A stretch of 64,000 nucleotides of DNA from Flavobacterium quisquiliarum (lineage in GTDB: Bacteria; Bacteroidota; Bacteroidia; Flavobacteriales; Flavobacteriaceae), in assembly GCF_019308285.1 (NCBI RefSeq), contig NZ_WWEM01000012.1:186001-250000 (forward strand), written 5' to 3'. The notes below the pieces were generated by a model. The model was not told the origin of the DNA and ran no database searches. It was given only the letters and a program-made list of their open reading frames with translations. How positions within the stretch are numbered: position 1 is the first letter of the stretch; every line of letters begins with the position of its first letter. The translations under genes and the position numbers were made by a program. Positions 26,845 to 35,419 of this stretch are shown here, piece after piece.

Positions 26845-27294
26845 TTACATTTCGTTCAAATCGTTGAACTCGTGTAGAGATTTTAATGTGTTTTCGTAGA
26901 ATAAAATCGCAGCGATTAGATTTCCTTTGTCAGAGTAAGGCATCATCTTTCTTTGGAACTCTACTGTAGTATCTAAGAAAGTTGTTGTACCAGCTGCTTG
27001 GTTATCTAAGATTTTTTTGTGATCTCCATCGTCTGGAATACCTAAATCAGCCATAGTAACACCTGGTTTAGTAACCAAAGCGATATAAGGAAGAGTTTTT
27101 ACTAATACTTTAATACGCTCAATGTACAATTCTAAAAGCTCTCCTTTTTGCATACCACTTAATTCTTTTTGATCATGGTATTTACGGATTAACGCTGTTG
27201 TACTAATAATACTTTTAGGAGCATTTTTCGCTTGTGCTGAAACAGCCTCAGTTGCCAATAAGAAAAGGAAACTTAGTAAAATTATCTTTTTCAT
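26845..27294 (-). CDS. Secreted small protein of unknown function
   Basis: A 149-residue protein with a clear signal peptide (MKKIILLSFLFLLATEAVSAQ, 1-21). The mature part is mostly helical and contains ALIRKYHDQKELSGMQKGELLELYIERIKVLVKTLPYIAL and a C-terminal amphipathic region ending in LHEFNDLNEM. It has no cysteines and no recognisable catalytic motif. I do not recognise the family. It is monocistronic, with its own promoter (27327-27357) and terminator (26794), so it is a stand-alone exported product. Confidence 0.7.
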   Translation of the reverse strand: MKKIILLSFLFLLATEAVSAQAKNAPKSIISTTALIRKYHDQKELSGMQKGELLELYIERIKVLVKTLPYIALVTKPGVTMADLGIPDDGDHKKILDNQAAGTTTFLDTTVEFQRKMMPYSDKGNLIAAILFYENTLKSLHEFNDLNEM

Positions 27295-27326
27295 GTTATG
27301 AATTTGATTTGGGTGTTGTTCGACGA

Positions 27327-27357
27327 CAAAAATATGTATTTTAACTTAATTTACAAG
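27327..27357 (-). promoter_or_regulatory. Promoter of the secreted protein gene at 26845-27294
   Basis: Minus-strand TATTTTTG (27334-27327) matches TAnnTTTG. CTTG lies 19 bases further upstream (27357-27354), close to the TTTG -33 consensus. Spacing to the ATG is 32 bases. Confidence 0.6.
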
Positions 27358-27460
27358 TTTATTATTTTCTTTTTTTGATAAAACTTTAACATTTAATAAT
27401 ATTATCAGAATTTACTTAATTTAATATATTTATTTTCCTACTTTAAACAAACTAGTTTTA

Positions 27461-28096
27461 TTATGACTTTATAATTCTAAAACGTCCTGGGTATTTTATC
27501 CAGATACTTTTTTTATTACCATAATAATCCATAAATTCTTCGCATACAAAAACAGCATGTGCTTTTGACCATGCAACAACGCCGCAATACTCACTTCCAG
27601 ATTCTCTTTTTAACTTTTGAACCTGCTTACCTATTGAAAATCCTAAGTATTTATAGATTGTTGGTGTATAAACTGTGCCGTCTTCTAAATCTTCCAGCGC
27701 TTTATCAAAAGTAGATTCCCTATCAATAATCTGTTTGTATTTCGCCATTACAGCATACGTAAGTACAGCATAATCGGTTATTTTTTCAGTATCGCAATTA
27801 TCTTTGATATATACAAAACCAGCAGAAATTCTGGCTCTGTTCAATTCTTCATCTTTAAGGTCAAATGAAGCGTTATTTTTTAAGGTTATCTTGAACAGCT
27901 TATCATTTACAGTGTCTGTTACAAATAGATTGTCTAATCCGTAAACATTTAAAGAAGCTTTGATAAAAGCAATAGAAGAACAATTGGTCCGTTCTCCCTG
28001 CTTAAAACTTTCAAATATTTTATCCGAACTTAATTGGGAATAAGAATAGGAACAAACAAATAGTAAACAGATAAATAATAACCTAAAAGACTTCAT
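27461..28096 (-). CDS. Secreted protein of unknown function, possible papain-like fold
   Basis: The 211-residue protein has a signal peptide (1-20, ending SYSYS). Residues 36-50 (RTNCSSIAFIKASLN) put a Cys at the head of a helix. About 150 residues later, SEYCGVVAWSKAHAVFVCEEFMDYYGNKK places a His at the start of a beta-strand followed by an acidic site. This Cys...His...Asp order is that of papain-like peptidases and transglutaminases, but spacing and similarity are only suggestive. It stands alone, with no immunity-like or secretion genes beside it. Function unknown. Confidence 0.6.
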   Translation of the reverse strand: MKSFRLLFICLLFVCSYSYSQLSSDKIFESFKQGERTNCSSIAFIKASLNVYGLDNLFVTDTVNDKLFKITLKNNASFDLKDEELNRARISAGFVYIKDNCDTEKITDYAVLTYAVMAKYKQIIDRESTFDKALEDLEDGTVYTPTIYKYLGFSIGKQVQKLKRESGSEYCGVVAWSKAHAVFVCEEFMDYYGNKKSIWIKYPGRFRIIKS

Positions 28097-28316
28097 TGAA
28101 TTTGCTTTTTAATTTTTCTCCAAATTATTTAGTGGTAAACATAAGAGAGTCTACAAATCTATAAAAATCAATTCATAGTTTTTTTACTTCTTTACTTTTA
28201 ACTTTTAGAAAAATAGTAAAATCCGATTTTACTAAAAAAAAATCTTTACAAAATCACCTCTACAATCTAAAAATGAATCGGTTATATCTCTTTTTTTATT
28301 GCAGAATTATTTCCAT

Positions 28317-29360
28317 TTAAATTTTAAAATCAACAGTAAAAAGCTGCAAAGGTTTGGCTTTTCCTCTCAATTCAATTTCTCCCTGCTGTATATATAGTAT
28401 AGATTGATCTACTAAGACAGCATTTCTCATCGATTCTGAAATCACAAAATCGTGATTTAGCTCGTTGCATTTACATTGAATCCTTGAAGTTGTATTTAGA
28501 AGATCGCCGTGATACACAATTTCTTTTTTTACTTTTCCAACCCAGGTTGTTACTGCGGTTCCAATGTGCATTCCGGCTTTAAATTTTGGAAAAATATTGT
28601 ATGTTTTGAGATAATAATCCTGTCGTTTTTGAATACTTTCTTTAAGCAGATAAAAACAATATAAACAGCGATTTTCTTTTATTCCTGCAGCTGATTTCCA
28701 TGTTAGTATAATTTCATCTCCAGCATATTGATAAACTTCGGCACGCGAAGCCAGAATGGCATCTGTAAAATCATTGAACAAATCCTGCAATAAACCGCTG
28801 TATAAAATGTCTCCCAGTTGTTCTGCTAAAGTTGTTGAAGATTTGACATCAACAAACATAAAAATACGTTCTTCCTGAATTGGGCGATGGTATTTTCCAG
28901 TAAAATAATTGAAAAAAAAACCGGTGCTCAATAAACTGCTGATTTCTAAGAAAAGAATTAAAAATACAGAAGCGCCAAGTGAAAAAATAAAATCACCACT
29001 TAAACGCTTATAAATGTATTGATTAAAAGCTTCTTGTAAAGCAATATGTTCTAAAATACTGGTAAATAAAACCACAAAAAACAATAAGAAAATCAAAATA
29101 CTAATACTGTAAATTACAGCTTTCAACAACATTGCCTTGACAAAAGAATATTGATTTAAATAGATAAAATATTTTTCAAAAGTAACCACGACTAATCCAA
29201 AAGAAATCCCAATAATCAATCCTAAAACTAATTTCAAACCTATATTTTCAGAACCAGAATCTGTGATTGCAGTATATAATAATCCTAATATACCGCCAGC
29301 AATAATGGCTTTAAAAATTAGGTTGTACTTTTTGTAAAAAGACAGTTTTGGCAATTCCAT
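28317..29360 (-). CDS. Membrane-bound class III adenylate/guanylate cyclase
   Basis: I start at ATG 29360 (347 residues, MELPKLSFYKKYN); an upstream TTG would add 11 residues. Four hydrophobic segments (about 16-32, 42-60, 78-103, 122-146) anchor it in the inner membrane. The cytoplasmic cyclase domain (about 163-300) has both metal-binding Asp residues (Asp171 in FVDVKSST, Asp215 in AGDEI), Lys261 and Asp286 in the purine site, and the transition-state pair Asn289/Arg293 (NTTSR). All catalytic residues are present, so it should make cyclic nucleotide. The Crp-like protein at 35420-36010 is on the same strand but not adjacent. Confidence 0.9.
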   Translation of the reverse strand: MELPKLSFYKKYNLIFKAIIAGGILGLLYTAITDSGSENIGLKLVLGLIIGISFGLVVVTFEKYFIYLNQYSFVKAMLLKAVIYSISILIFLLFFVVLFTSILEHIALQEAFNQYIYKRLSGDFIFSLGASVFLILFLEISSLLSTGFFFNYFTGKYHRPIQEERIFMFVDVKSSTTLAEQLGDILYSGLLQDLFNDFTDAILASRAEVYQYAGDEIILTWKSAAGIKENRCLYCFYLLKESIQKRQDYYLKTYNIFPKFKAGMHIGTAVTTWVGKVKKEIVYHGDLLNTTSRIQCKCNELNHDFVISESMRNAVLVDQSILYIQQGEIELRGKAKPLQLFTVDFKI

Positions 29361-29492
29361 AATTGGATTAATTTTCCATATAAAAATAGCCAATTTTAGA
29401 ATATAAACTATTATCTATCAAATAAGTATTCCCTAAACACAATTCTGCATTCAGGGAATACTTACAGCCTATATTTTTATTAGTCGGTATAA

Positions 29493-30317
29493 TTATTTCT
29501 TCACTAACCAGCTTTCAACCGCTCTAGAAAAATCGGCTACATCAATTGGATGACGGCTTGTAATAATGTTGGCATCAGTTACGACACTTTGTTCTACCAC
29601 ATTTCCTCCTGCATTTTTCAAATCAACCTGAATATTCCAATATCCAGTTAGTTTTCTTCCTTTCAAAATATCGGCAGAAGCCAATACAACTGGAGCGTGA
29701 CAGATTGCTGCAATTAGTTTCCCAGCTTTGTTAAAATCTTGGATGAACTTAATAACATCTTTGTCATAACGAAGATTATCTGGATTCCACGCACCTCCAG
29801 GAATAAATACCGCATCATAATCACTTACTTTGATTTGATCTGCTGTACGGTCAAATTTAATCCATCCAACTGGCTGTAAATATTGAATCGCCATAACATG
29901 TGTTTTTGACATTTCAGGATAAACCAAACCGTATCTTTCTGGAGCTGGATTGTATTTTGGCGCTACGATATCAACCTGAGCGCCTAATTCTTTAAAATAC
30001 CAAACTGGTCCCGTTAACTCAATTTCTTCAAATCCATCGGCTACGATCACGGCAATTTTTTTTCCTCTTAATGCTGATTTATCTTTTACAGGTGTAAAGA
30101 AAAAATCTCTTAAAGCTTCATTACCCGGAGCGTTTAATAGTTTAGTTACCGGCATATTAACCACAGCCGACTGGGTTCCTAATTGGTTTACAATCTCGAA
30201 TTCTCTAGTTGTTGTTGTTTTCATTTCATTTGTTTTTACGGTTACTTGTCCTTCTGCATTCAATACTGCAAATACAGTGGCTAGACCTGCAGCGATCATT
30301 TTACTAATTGTTTTCAT
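29493..30317 (-). CDS. Exported DJ-1/PfpI-family protein
   Basis: The 274-residue protein has a signal peptide (about 1-24, ending NAEGQ) and a linker, then a DJ-1/PfpI domain from about residue 84 (GKKIAVIVADGFEEIELTGPVWYF). The nucleophile Cys206 is in AAICHAP, with FIPGGAWNPDNLR and GYWNIQVDLKNAGG around it. Family members act as deglycases, chaperones or stress enzymes. Export is unusual for the family, and the N-terminal extension of about 60 residues matches nothing I know. It is the last gene of a four-gene unit (29493-32772) with 36 bp to the preceding gene. Confidence 0.88.
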   Translation of the reverse strand: MKTISKMIAAGLATVFAVLNAEGQVTVKTNEMKTTTTREFEIVNQLGTQSAVVNMPVTKLLNAPGNEALRDFFFTPVKDKSALRGKKIAVIVADGFEEIELTGPVWYFKELGAQVDIVAPKYNPAPERYGLVYPEMSKTHVMAIQYLQPVGWIKFDRTADQIKVSDYDAVFIPGGAWNPDNLRYDKDVIKFIQDFNKAGKLIAAICHAPVVLASADILKGRKLTGYWNIQVDLKNAGGNVVEQSVVTDANIITSRHPIDVADFSRAVESWLVKK

Positions 30318-30353
30318 TTTTCTTAGGTTTAAAAATTTGTATTTTATTTATAA

Positions 30354-31115
30354 TCATTCCCTGATAAGTGGCGCAAATTCAATCAGATTATGAATTCCGT
30401 CCTGAAAAGGCTGTTTTTTAATACTTGTATTCAGATAGTCAATTACGGGTTGAATAGGCGGAAAATTCAAATGGTATTGAAATGCTTCTTTGTTTCTAAA
30501 CTTTTCAAATGTCACGAACTGAGAATTATCTTCTTTTAACTGCGATAATTGATAGGTTACAACACTAGGCTCACTTCTAAACTCGGGCATGGCTTTATGA
30601 TATACTTCCATGAAGTTGTTTTCTGTCCCTTTTTTAGCATCTACAAAAAGCATGATGGTTAACTGCTCCTCACCTTTTTTACTGGTTTTGCGCCATTGTT
30701 TTTTGGTTAAAGGCTCTAAGTCTTTTACATAGATCATTTTCTGCGGTTTTACTAGAACAGTTTTAAGTAAGACCTCCAGTTGTTTAGAGTTATTTCGGAA
30801 TTTATCCAATTCGTTTCGGTTTTTCCACCTTTCAAAAAGCCAGATAATGGTATGATCCTCCTGCTCAAAATAAGCTTCTGACATGATATTGTTGCTATTT
30901 GAAATAGATTGCTTCACATAATCGGCAATGACTTTTTGAAATTTCTCCTGACTTTCTTTTTTGACTTCATAGCGAGTCATTTTTGCAACTATTTCCTGAT
31001 TTCCAGCAGTAGTTTGATCTGCTGTTTGTGCCGTAGTTAAGGAGCCGTTCATAAACAGAACAGTAAAAACGCCCAGCATTCCTTTTGAAATTGAGTTCTT
31101 GGTTTTCATTCTCAT
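30354..31115 (-). CDS. Exported protein with two antibiotic-biosynthesis-monooxygenase (ABM) domains
   Basis: The 253-residue protein has a signal peptide (about 1-29, ending LTTAQ) and two dimeric alpha/beta-barrel ABM repeats. Repeat 1 is about 42-115 (IVAKMTRYEVKKESQEKFQKVIADYV, IIWLFERWKNRNELDKF). Repeat 2 is about 150-240 (QLTIMLFVDAKKGTENNFMEVYHKAM, FVTFEKFRNKEAFQYHLNFPPIQP). ABM proteins act on quinones and other reactive aromatics or monitor them. The gene lies 12 bp after the hydrolase gene and 36 bp before the PfpI gene. ATG at 31115 or the in-frame ATG at 31109 are both possible. Confidence 0.85.
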   Translation of the reverse strand: MRMKTKNSISKGMLGVFTVLFMNGSLTTAQTADQTTAGNQEIVAKMTRYEVKKESQEKFQKVIADYVKQSISNSNNIMSEAYFEQEDHTIIWLFERWKNRNELDKFRNNSKQLEVLLKTVLVKPQKMIYVKDLEPLTKKQWRKTSKKGEEQLTIMLFVDAKKGTENNFMEVYHKAMPEFRSEPSVVTYQLSQLKEDNSQFVTFEKFRNKEAFQYHLNFPPIQPVIDYLNTSIKKQPFQDGIHNLIEFAPLIRE

Positions 31116-31127
31116 GATAATTGATTT

Positions 31128-32162
31128 TTAAAGTTGTTTTCCTATTTGAATCAATACATCTGAAACTGCTTTTGGCTGTGATAAAAAGGGAGAATGACTG
31201 CTGTTGATTTCGTAAATCGTTTTGATTCCAGCTTTAGAAATCATTTGATCTTGCAGTCTAGGCGAAATAACAATGTCTTGAAGTGTTTTGATATATACTT
31301 TTTCGACACTTCCAAAGTTCTGAGAAGTTAGTGTAACGGCGTTAGAAAACGGAATTGCAGGTTCAGCGCGATAATTATCGATTACTTTTTGTTTGGCCGC
31401 AGCTGTGCCATCATTAATAAACAAACGAGTTAATTCATCAGATTTGACATCGAGAGTCAAATGGTCCGCAGCTTCAATCAGGGTAGGTCCTAACTGCGAA
31501 TCTGGATCGGTTTTGGCAATATCGGCAATAGCCTGCCTAGATGTTGGTAAAAAAGCACCAATATAAACGAGTCTGCTAATCTTAGAAGGAATACTTTCGG
31601 CAACGGCCGTAACGACCATTCCTCCCATGCTATGTCCTACTAAAATAACCTTTCCATTTACTTTAGAAAGTGCTTCAATTACCTTGTCACGATATAAATT
31701 TAATGATAAATTTTGATTTGGTGTATGGTCTTTTCCGTGTCCTGGAAGTTCTACGATAATTACTTGATTACCGTTTTTAGTTAGATTCAATTTTACCTCA
31801 TCCCAAACATAAGGAGCCTGCCAAGCGCCGTGCACCAAAACATACGTTTGAGGTTTACCATTTTGATTTTCATCATTGCCTGTACAAGATGCAAATGCAG
31901 AAAATGAACTAAATGCTAATAAAGTTGCTAAAAACCTAGGAACTGCTGTTTTACTTTTAAAAACGTACACTCCTAAATAGTGAAATACTATTCCTATTGC
32001 CCACGCAGTATTCTGCCAAAGCGGCCATACATAAGTCTGATTTGTAAGCAACAAGATGAACCAAAGTATTGGAACTGTAAGTACAAAAACTAATAAGTGA
32101 ATTTTAAATCCTTTTTTAGGATCGATGTGAGCTGTTTTATGCTCTTTTGCTAAATTTTTCAT
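31128..32162 (-). CDS. Alpha/beta hydrolase fused to an N-terminal 2TM domain
   Basis: The 344-residue protein begins with a 2TM-type membrane domain (about 15-70, GFKIHLLVFVLTVPILWFILLLTN then AWAIGIVFHYLGVYVFKS). A third hydrophobic stretch ends in FASC (Cys93), resembling a lipoprotein signal. The hydrolase domain starts at about 106 (YVLVHGAWQAPYVWDE) and has nucleophile Ser178 in GHSMGG and a C-terminal SSHSPF histidine. The result is a membrane-tethered hydrolase, probably facing the periplasm. It lies between the flavodoxin-fold reductase and ABM genes. Internal Cys93 may be a relic of a separate lipoprotein gene joined to a 2TM gene. Confidence 0.85.
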   Translation of the reverse strand: MKNLAKEHKTAHIDPKKGFKIHLLVFVLTVPILWFILLLTNQTYVWPLWQNTAWAIGIVFHYLGVYVFKSKTAVPRFLATLLAFSSFSAFASCTGNDENQNGKPQTYVLVHGAWQAPYVWDEVKLNLTKNGNQVIIVELPGHGKDHTPNQNLSLNLYRDKVIEALSKVNGKVILVGHSMGGMVVTAVAESIPSKISRLVYIGAFLPTSRQAIADIAKTDPDSQLGPTLIEAADHLTLDVKSDELTRLFINDGTAAAKQKVIDNYRAEPAIPFSNAVTLTSQNFGSVEKVYIKTLQDIVISPRLQDQMISKAGIKTIYEINSSHSPFLSQPKAVSDVLIQIGKQL

Positions 32163-32184
32163 GATGTGTGATTTTTAATTGTAA

Positions 32185-32772
32185 TTATTTAAGTTGTGTT
32201 CCTAATTGTTCGACTTTTTGAAGCCATTTATTGCGTTGTTTGTCAGTCGATTTTCTCATAAATCCGAAAGTGGAAAATTGGATCGGATCAAAACCAACGT
32301 AACCAAACACAATATTTTTGAGAATTTGATATTGAGAGGCACGATAGATCAGATAGAACCACCATTTGGGTGTGTCCATCGTAACTAAAAACCTTAGGCT
32401 TTTTCCTTTTAAAAGTTTTTCTGGAAATATTTTTCCTGAATGATGTTTGAATGCAAAATCAGGAAGCAGGATTCTGTCTATAAATCCTTTGGTAATGGCA
32501 GGCATAAATCCCCACCAGTTTGGATAAGCTAAAACAACATGGTCAGCCCATAAAATAAGTTTTTGAGCTTCAACTAAATCGGCTTCGAGTTGTAGTTTTT
32601 CTCCCGTTTTGTATCCGTCAGCAAGATTGACATCAAAATCTAATTCTGATATGTAAATTGTTTTGCAGTTTGCACCTGTACGCTCTACCCCTTTTTTATA
32701 AGCATTAAGCAATGCATTACAAAAAGAATTTTGAGAAGGATGCCCAAGTATAAGTAAGATATTCGTTTTCAT
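32185..32772 (-). CDS. Flavodoxin-fold NAD(P)H:quinone oxidoreductase family protein
   Basis: The 195-residue protein resembles NQO1/MdaB-type FMN or FAD reductases: ILLILGHPSQNSFCNAL at the N-terminus binds the flavin phosphate. The blocks ADHVVLAYPNWWGFMPAITKGFIDRIL (about 76-102) and LRFLVTMDTPKWW are family signatures. These enzymes reduce quinones by two electrons, avoiding semiquinone radicals. It is the first gene of the 32772-29493 operon and lies 56 bp downstream of a palindromic operator candidate. Together with the ABM, hydrolase and PfpI genes it points to defence against reactive quinones or aromatics. Confidence 0.9.
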   Translation of the reverse strand: MKTNILLILGHPSQNSFCNALLNAYKKGVERTGANCKTIYISELDFDVNLADGYKTGEKLQLEADLVEAQKLILWADHVVLAYPNWWGFMPAITKGFIDRILLPDFAFKHHSGKIFPEKLLKGKSLRFLVTMDTPKWWFYLIYRASQYQILKNIVFGYVGFDPIQFSTFGFMRKSTDKQRNKWLQKVEQLGTQLK

Positions 32773-32827
32773 TGCAGTATCATTTAATTTGACACTGCAA
32801 AGATTTTAAATATCACAAAGGCTTTCC

Positions 32828-32843
32828 TGACACAAATGTGTCA
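32828..32843. promoter_or_regulatory. Palindromic operator candidate upstream of the reductase operon
   Basis: TGACACAAATGTGTCA has perfect 7-bp arms (TGACACA/TGTGTCA) around AA. It lies 56 bp upstream of the reductase start and 115 bp upstream of the divergent lipoprotein gene, so a dimeric repressor could act on either side. No cognate regulator gene is adjacent. Confidence 0.5.
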
Positions 32844-32921
32844 AAATTATTTCTCCTTTTTAGAACAAATCTCTTTTTCAGAAAAAAAGACCAAAAAAGA
32901 GAAAAGAATAGACAATTACTT

Positions 32922-32929
32922 TAAATTTG
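32922..32929 (+). promoter_or_regulatory. Candidate -7 element of the lipoprotein gene at 32958
   Basis: TAAATTTG matches TAnnTTTG and lies 28 bases before the ATG. No -33 match is evident. Confidence 0.4.
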
Positions 32930-32957
32930 ATTTATAAAAATTTTATCAGCCTGCCCA

Positions 32958-33758
32958 ATGAAACTAAAACTGCTTCTCTCCATTATTACGGTTGGACTTT
33001 TAATTTCCTGTAAAGATGCTTCAAAACAAGAAAAAAAATCGGTTACTATCGATTCAGTAAAACTGAAACCAAAAGAAATAATTACTGAAACGGAAACTGC
33101 AGATTCTTTAAAAGGTTATAAAATCGTGGATCTTATTAGCCCAAAAAAAATTCCGGCTACAAAAGAGCTTATAAATTATCTTGGGGGAAAAATTGAGAAG
33201 ACAGAAACCATTGATTTTAATGGTGACGGTATTCTCGATTATATATGCCAAACCAAAGCAGACAGTCTTGGCATTGGAAATGAATACTGGATTTCATCTG
33301 ATTACAAAACCATTAAAAAAACAAAATACTATTCAGACGGTTTTTATTATCGCTGGTTTATCAATTTAGATAATGACCCCGAACCAGAAATGTTTGAAGT
33401 CATAGGTGATGAAGACGGAGCTGATTATATTATTACAGATCAAAATCTGGTAACAGGAAAAAATACAACTTTGCAGTATATAAATCCGATTATTATTGAA
33501 AATAACAAAAAATACTGGGGTTATGCCTGGGATATCAAAAGTATTATAGCTAGAACCAATGGAACTGTTACTGAACTGTTTTGTTCTTTAAACCATACAA
33601 TAATAAGAGACGGAAACGAAGAATATGATCCTAAACACCAAAAGCAGATGCCTGTACTATTTTTTACAGGACATCATACTCAGGAAAGCGGAGATCATGA
33701 TATACAAAAAGCGCAATGGCTCACTCTGGAGGAAATTATAAAAAGGACTAAAAGATAA
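32958..33758 (+). CDS. Lipoprotein with EF-hand-like calcium loop, unknown function
   Basis: The 266-residue protein has a lipoprotein signal (MKLKLLLSIITVGLLISCKD, lipobox LISC, Cys18) followed by a Lys/Glu-rich linker. A short calcium-type loop FNGDGILDY (about 89-97) is followed by a beta-rich region with FINLDNDPEPEMFEVIGDEDGADY, resembling FG-GAP/VCBS or dockerin-type repeats. No catalytic motif is seen. It is convergent with another lipoprotein gene (33787-34884) that carries the same kind of loop (FNNDGITDY), so the two may be distant relatives. Confidence 0.72.
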   Translation: MKLKLLLSIITVGLLISCKDASKQEKKSVTIDSVKLKPKEIITETETADSLKGYKIVDLISPKKIPATKELINYLGGKIEKTETIDFNGDGILDYICQTKADSLGIGNEYWISSDYKTIKKTKYYSDGFYYRWFINLDNDPEPEMFEVIGDEDGADYIITDQNLVTGKNTTLQYINPIIIENNKKYWGYAWDIKSIIARTNGTVTELFCSLNHTIIRDGNEEYDPKHQKQMPVLFFTGHHTQESGDHDIQKAQWLTLEEIIKRTKR

Positions 33759-33786
33759 AGCTTTTAAAGTCTTTTTTTATTTAAGA

Positions 33787-34884
33787 TTATCTCCTACGGG
33801 TTGCTATTTCCCAGTTTTCTGCCTGATGAGCGTTGTATCGTCTTTCAATATTAATTCTTATTGAAAATGTTTTTTTCTTTCTATTGTAATCCTCTTTTCG
33901 GGCGAAAACATTAAATAGCAAATTATGATCTATTGTTGTCTGTTCCTCTGTTATTTCATTTTCTTCATAATATGCTATAATTGGATTAATATCATTAGAA
34001 AACTGAGTATTTTTTGCTAAAAAAGTTAAAGCAGAAACCACCTGATGCTTAAAAAAATCAGGATTACTCAACTGTTCTTTTGCCACTGGAATGGTAAATT
34101 CAAACTCAAACAGCGGATTATCACAACCAGACAAATCTGCATGAATAAGCGTATCTTTTACCTTATAGGTCTCACTAATCGTTTCTGTATAATTATGTAT
34201 ATCTATACTTCTTTCTCTTCTGGAAATATTCGGTATTGAATTAAAAATAGTTTTACTTTCCAATTTTGCCAGTTTACATTTGGTTAAATAAGACTCTTCA
34301 TAAAGATTACCATTTTGATACGAAAAAACCAGATTGGCAGATTCGTTATTTTCATCTTCGGTCACATCATAAGTTCTCCAGTTCTTCGTGGCAACCGTGG
34401 TAATCTTCTTTGAATTATATTTCGTTTCATCTAAATTATTATAAGAAAAAGGTGCATATTCCAAAACATCATGTTGTTCTTCAATGTTTCTCTTGTCTTT
34501 CATAATAACAAACACAAAACGAGAACCAGCCATCGAATCGGAACTTTCGCTTACAACATAATCTGTAATCCCATCATTATTAAAATCATCCTTCGCTAAA
34601 ATGGAATAATATATTGTTGACCTGCTTTCTGCCTCATCTGTAATACTCAGTGCAAACGGATATTCTCTTAAATCCATTCTTGTCCCTTCATTTGCCTTGT
34701 AAATTTCATATTCATCAGTCATAAGTTTCTTTAACAGATTAAATTCTTCTGCTGAAATAGGAATCGGCTTCTTTACTTCTGTTTTTTCCGTATGTTTCTT
34801 AGGAACTTTGGTTTGTTTCGGAGCTTCCTGTTTACAGGAAATGAAAAGTGTTAAAAATAAAGTGCAGATCAAGCAATGTTTCAT
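33787..34884 (-). CDS. Lipoprotein with EF-hand-like calcium loop, unknown function
   Basis: The 365-residue protein has signal MKHCLICTLFLTLFISCKQ (lipobox FISC, Cys17) and a Lys/Pro/Thr-rich linker to about residue 40. A domain containing DDFNNDGITDYVVSES (about 98-113) follows. The rest is beta-rich without recognised motif and has a basic tail ending in ATRRR. The calcium-loop block resembles that of the convergent gene at 32958. It is encoded 50 bp after the small protein gene 34935-35354 and may share a transcript with it. Confidence 0.7.
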   Translation of the reverse strand: MKHCLICTLFLTLFISCKQEAPKQTKVPKKHTEKTEVKKPIPISAEEFNLLKKLMTDEYEIYKANEGTRMDLREYPFALSITDEAESRSTIYYSILAKDDFNNDGITDYVVSESSDSMAGSRFVFVIMKDKRNIEEQHDVLEYAPFSYNNLDETKYNSKKITTVATKNWRTYDVTEDENNESANLVFSYQNGNLYEESYLTKCKLAKLESKTIFNSIPNISRRERSIDIHNYTETISETYKVKDTLIHADLSGCDNPLFEFEFTIPVAKEQLSNPDFFKHQVVSALTFLAKNTQFSNDINPIIAYYEENEITEEQTTIDHNLLFNVFARKEDYNRKKKTFSIRINIERRYNAHQAENWEIATRRR

Positions 34885-34934
34885 TTAGAATGTTTTTTGT
34901 TGGTTTCGGAATTTAGAACAGATTAGTATCGCTT

Positions 34935-35354
34935 CTAGTCAAAAGTAACTCTACCAAAATTTATCTTTTCGGTTTCATGCAAAAAACCGTTATAAAAATC
35001 AGCTGTCCATTCTCCATTTCTGTAAATAAACGATAACTTTCTGTCGTAACTACTAGGCGCAAAAATTTCAAGATTATCACCTTCATTCGGATTGTACTCA
35101 AAATCAAAACAATTTCTGCTGTTGAGTTCTTCCAACATTTTCTCAGTCGAAAAATTTTCAGTTAAAGCGTCCAGCGGAAAAATAATCATTCCGTCCATCG
35201 TGGTATTAGCATACCCAACATATCTTTTAAGTACCCAGATATAATCATTACGCTTTTTACTTTTATACTTCGTGAATCTTTTATGACTAATAATAGTATC
35301 GTTATCATTAATGATACAAGTACATAATTTAATTTCTTTTCCGTGTTCGCACAT
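34935..35354 (-). CDS. Small cytoplasmic protein of unknown function
   Basis: A 139-residue protein without signal peptide or membrane segment. The N-terminus MCEHGKEIKLCTC has three cysteines and a histidine that could bind a metal (CxH...CxC), followed by a mixed alpha/beta region (DYIWVLKRYVGY, LSFIYRNGEWTADFYNGFLHETEKI). I do not recognise the family. It lies between a Crp-like regulator and a lipoprotein gene on the same strand. Confidence 0.6.
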   Translation of the reverse strand: MCEHGKEIKLCTCIINDNDTIISHKRFTKYKSKKRNDYIWVLKRYVGYANTTMDGMIIFPLDALTENFSTEKMLEELNSRNCFDFEYNPNEGDNLEIFAPSSYDRKLSFIYRNGEWTADFYNGFLHETEKINFGRVTFD

Positions 35355-35419
35355 GAGGTTTATTGAAGAAATGGTATTATTTCAAGGGTTGAATTTAGTC
35401 TATTTTTTTAAGTAAAATA

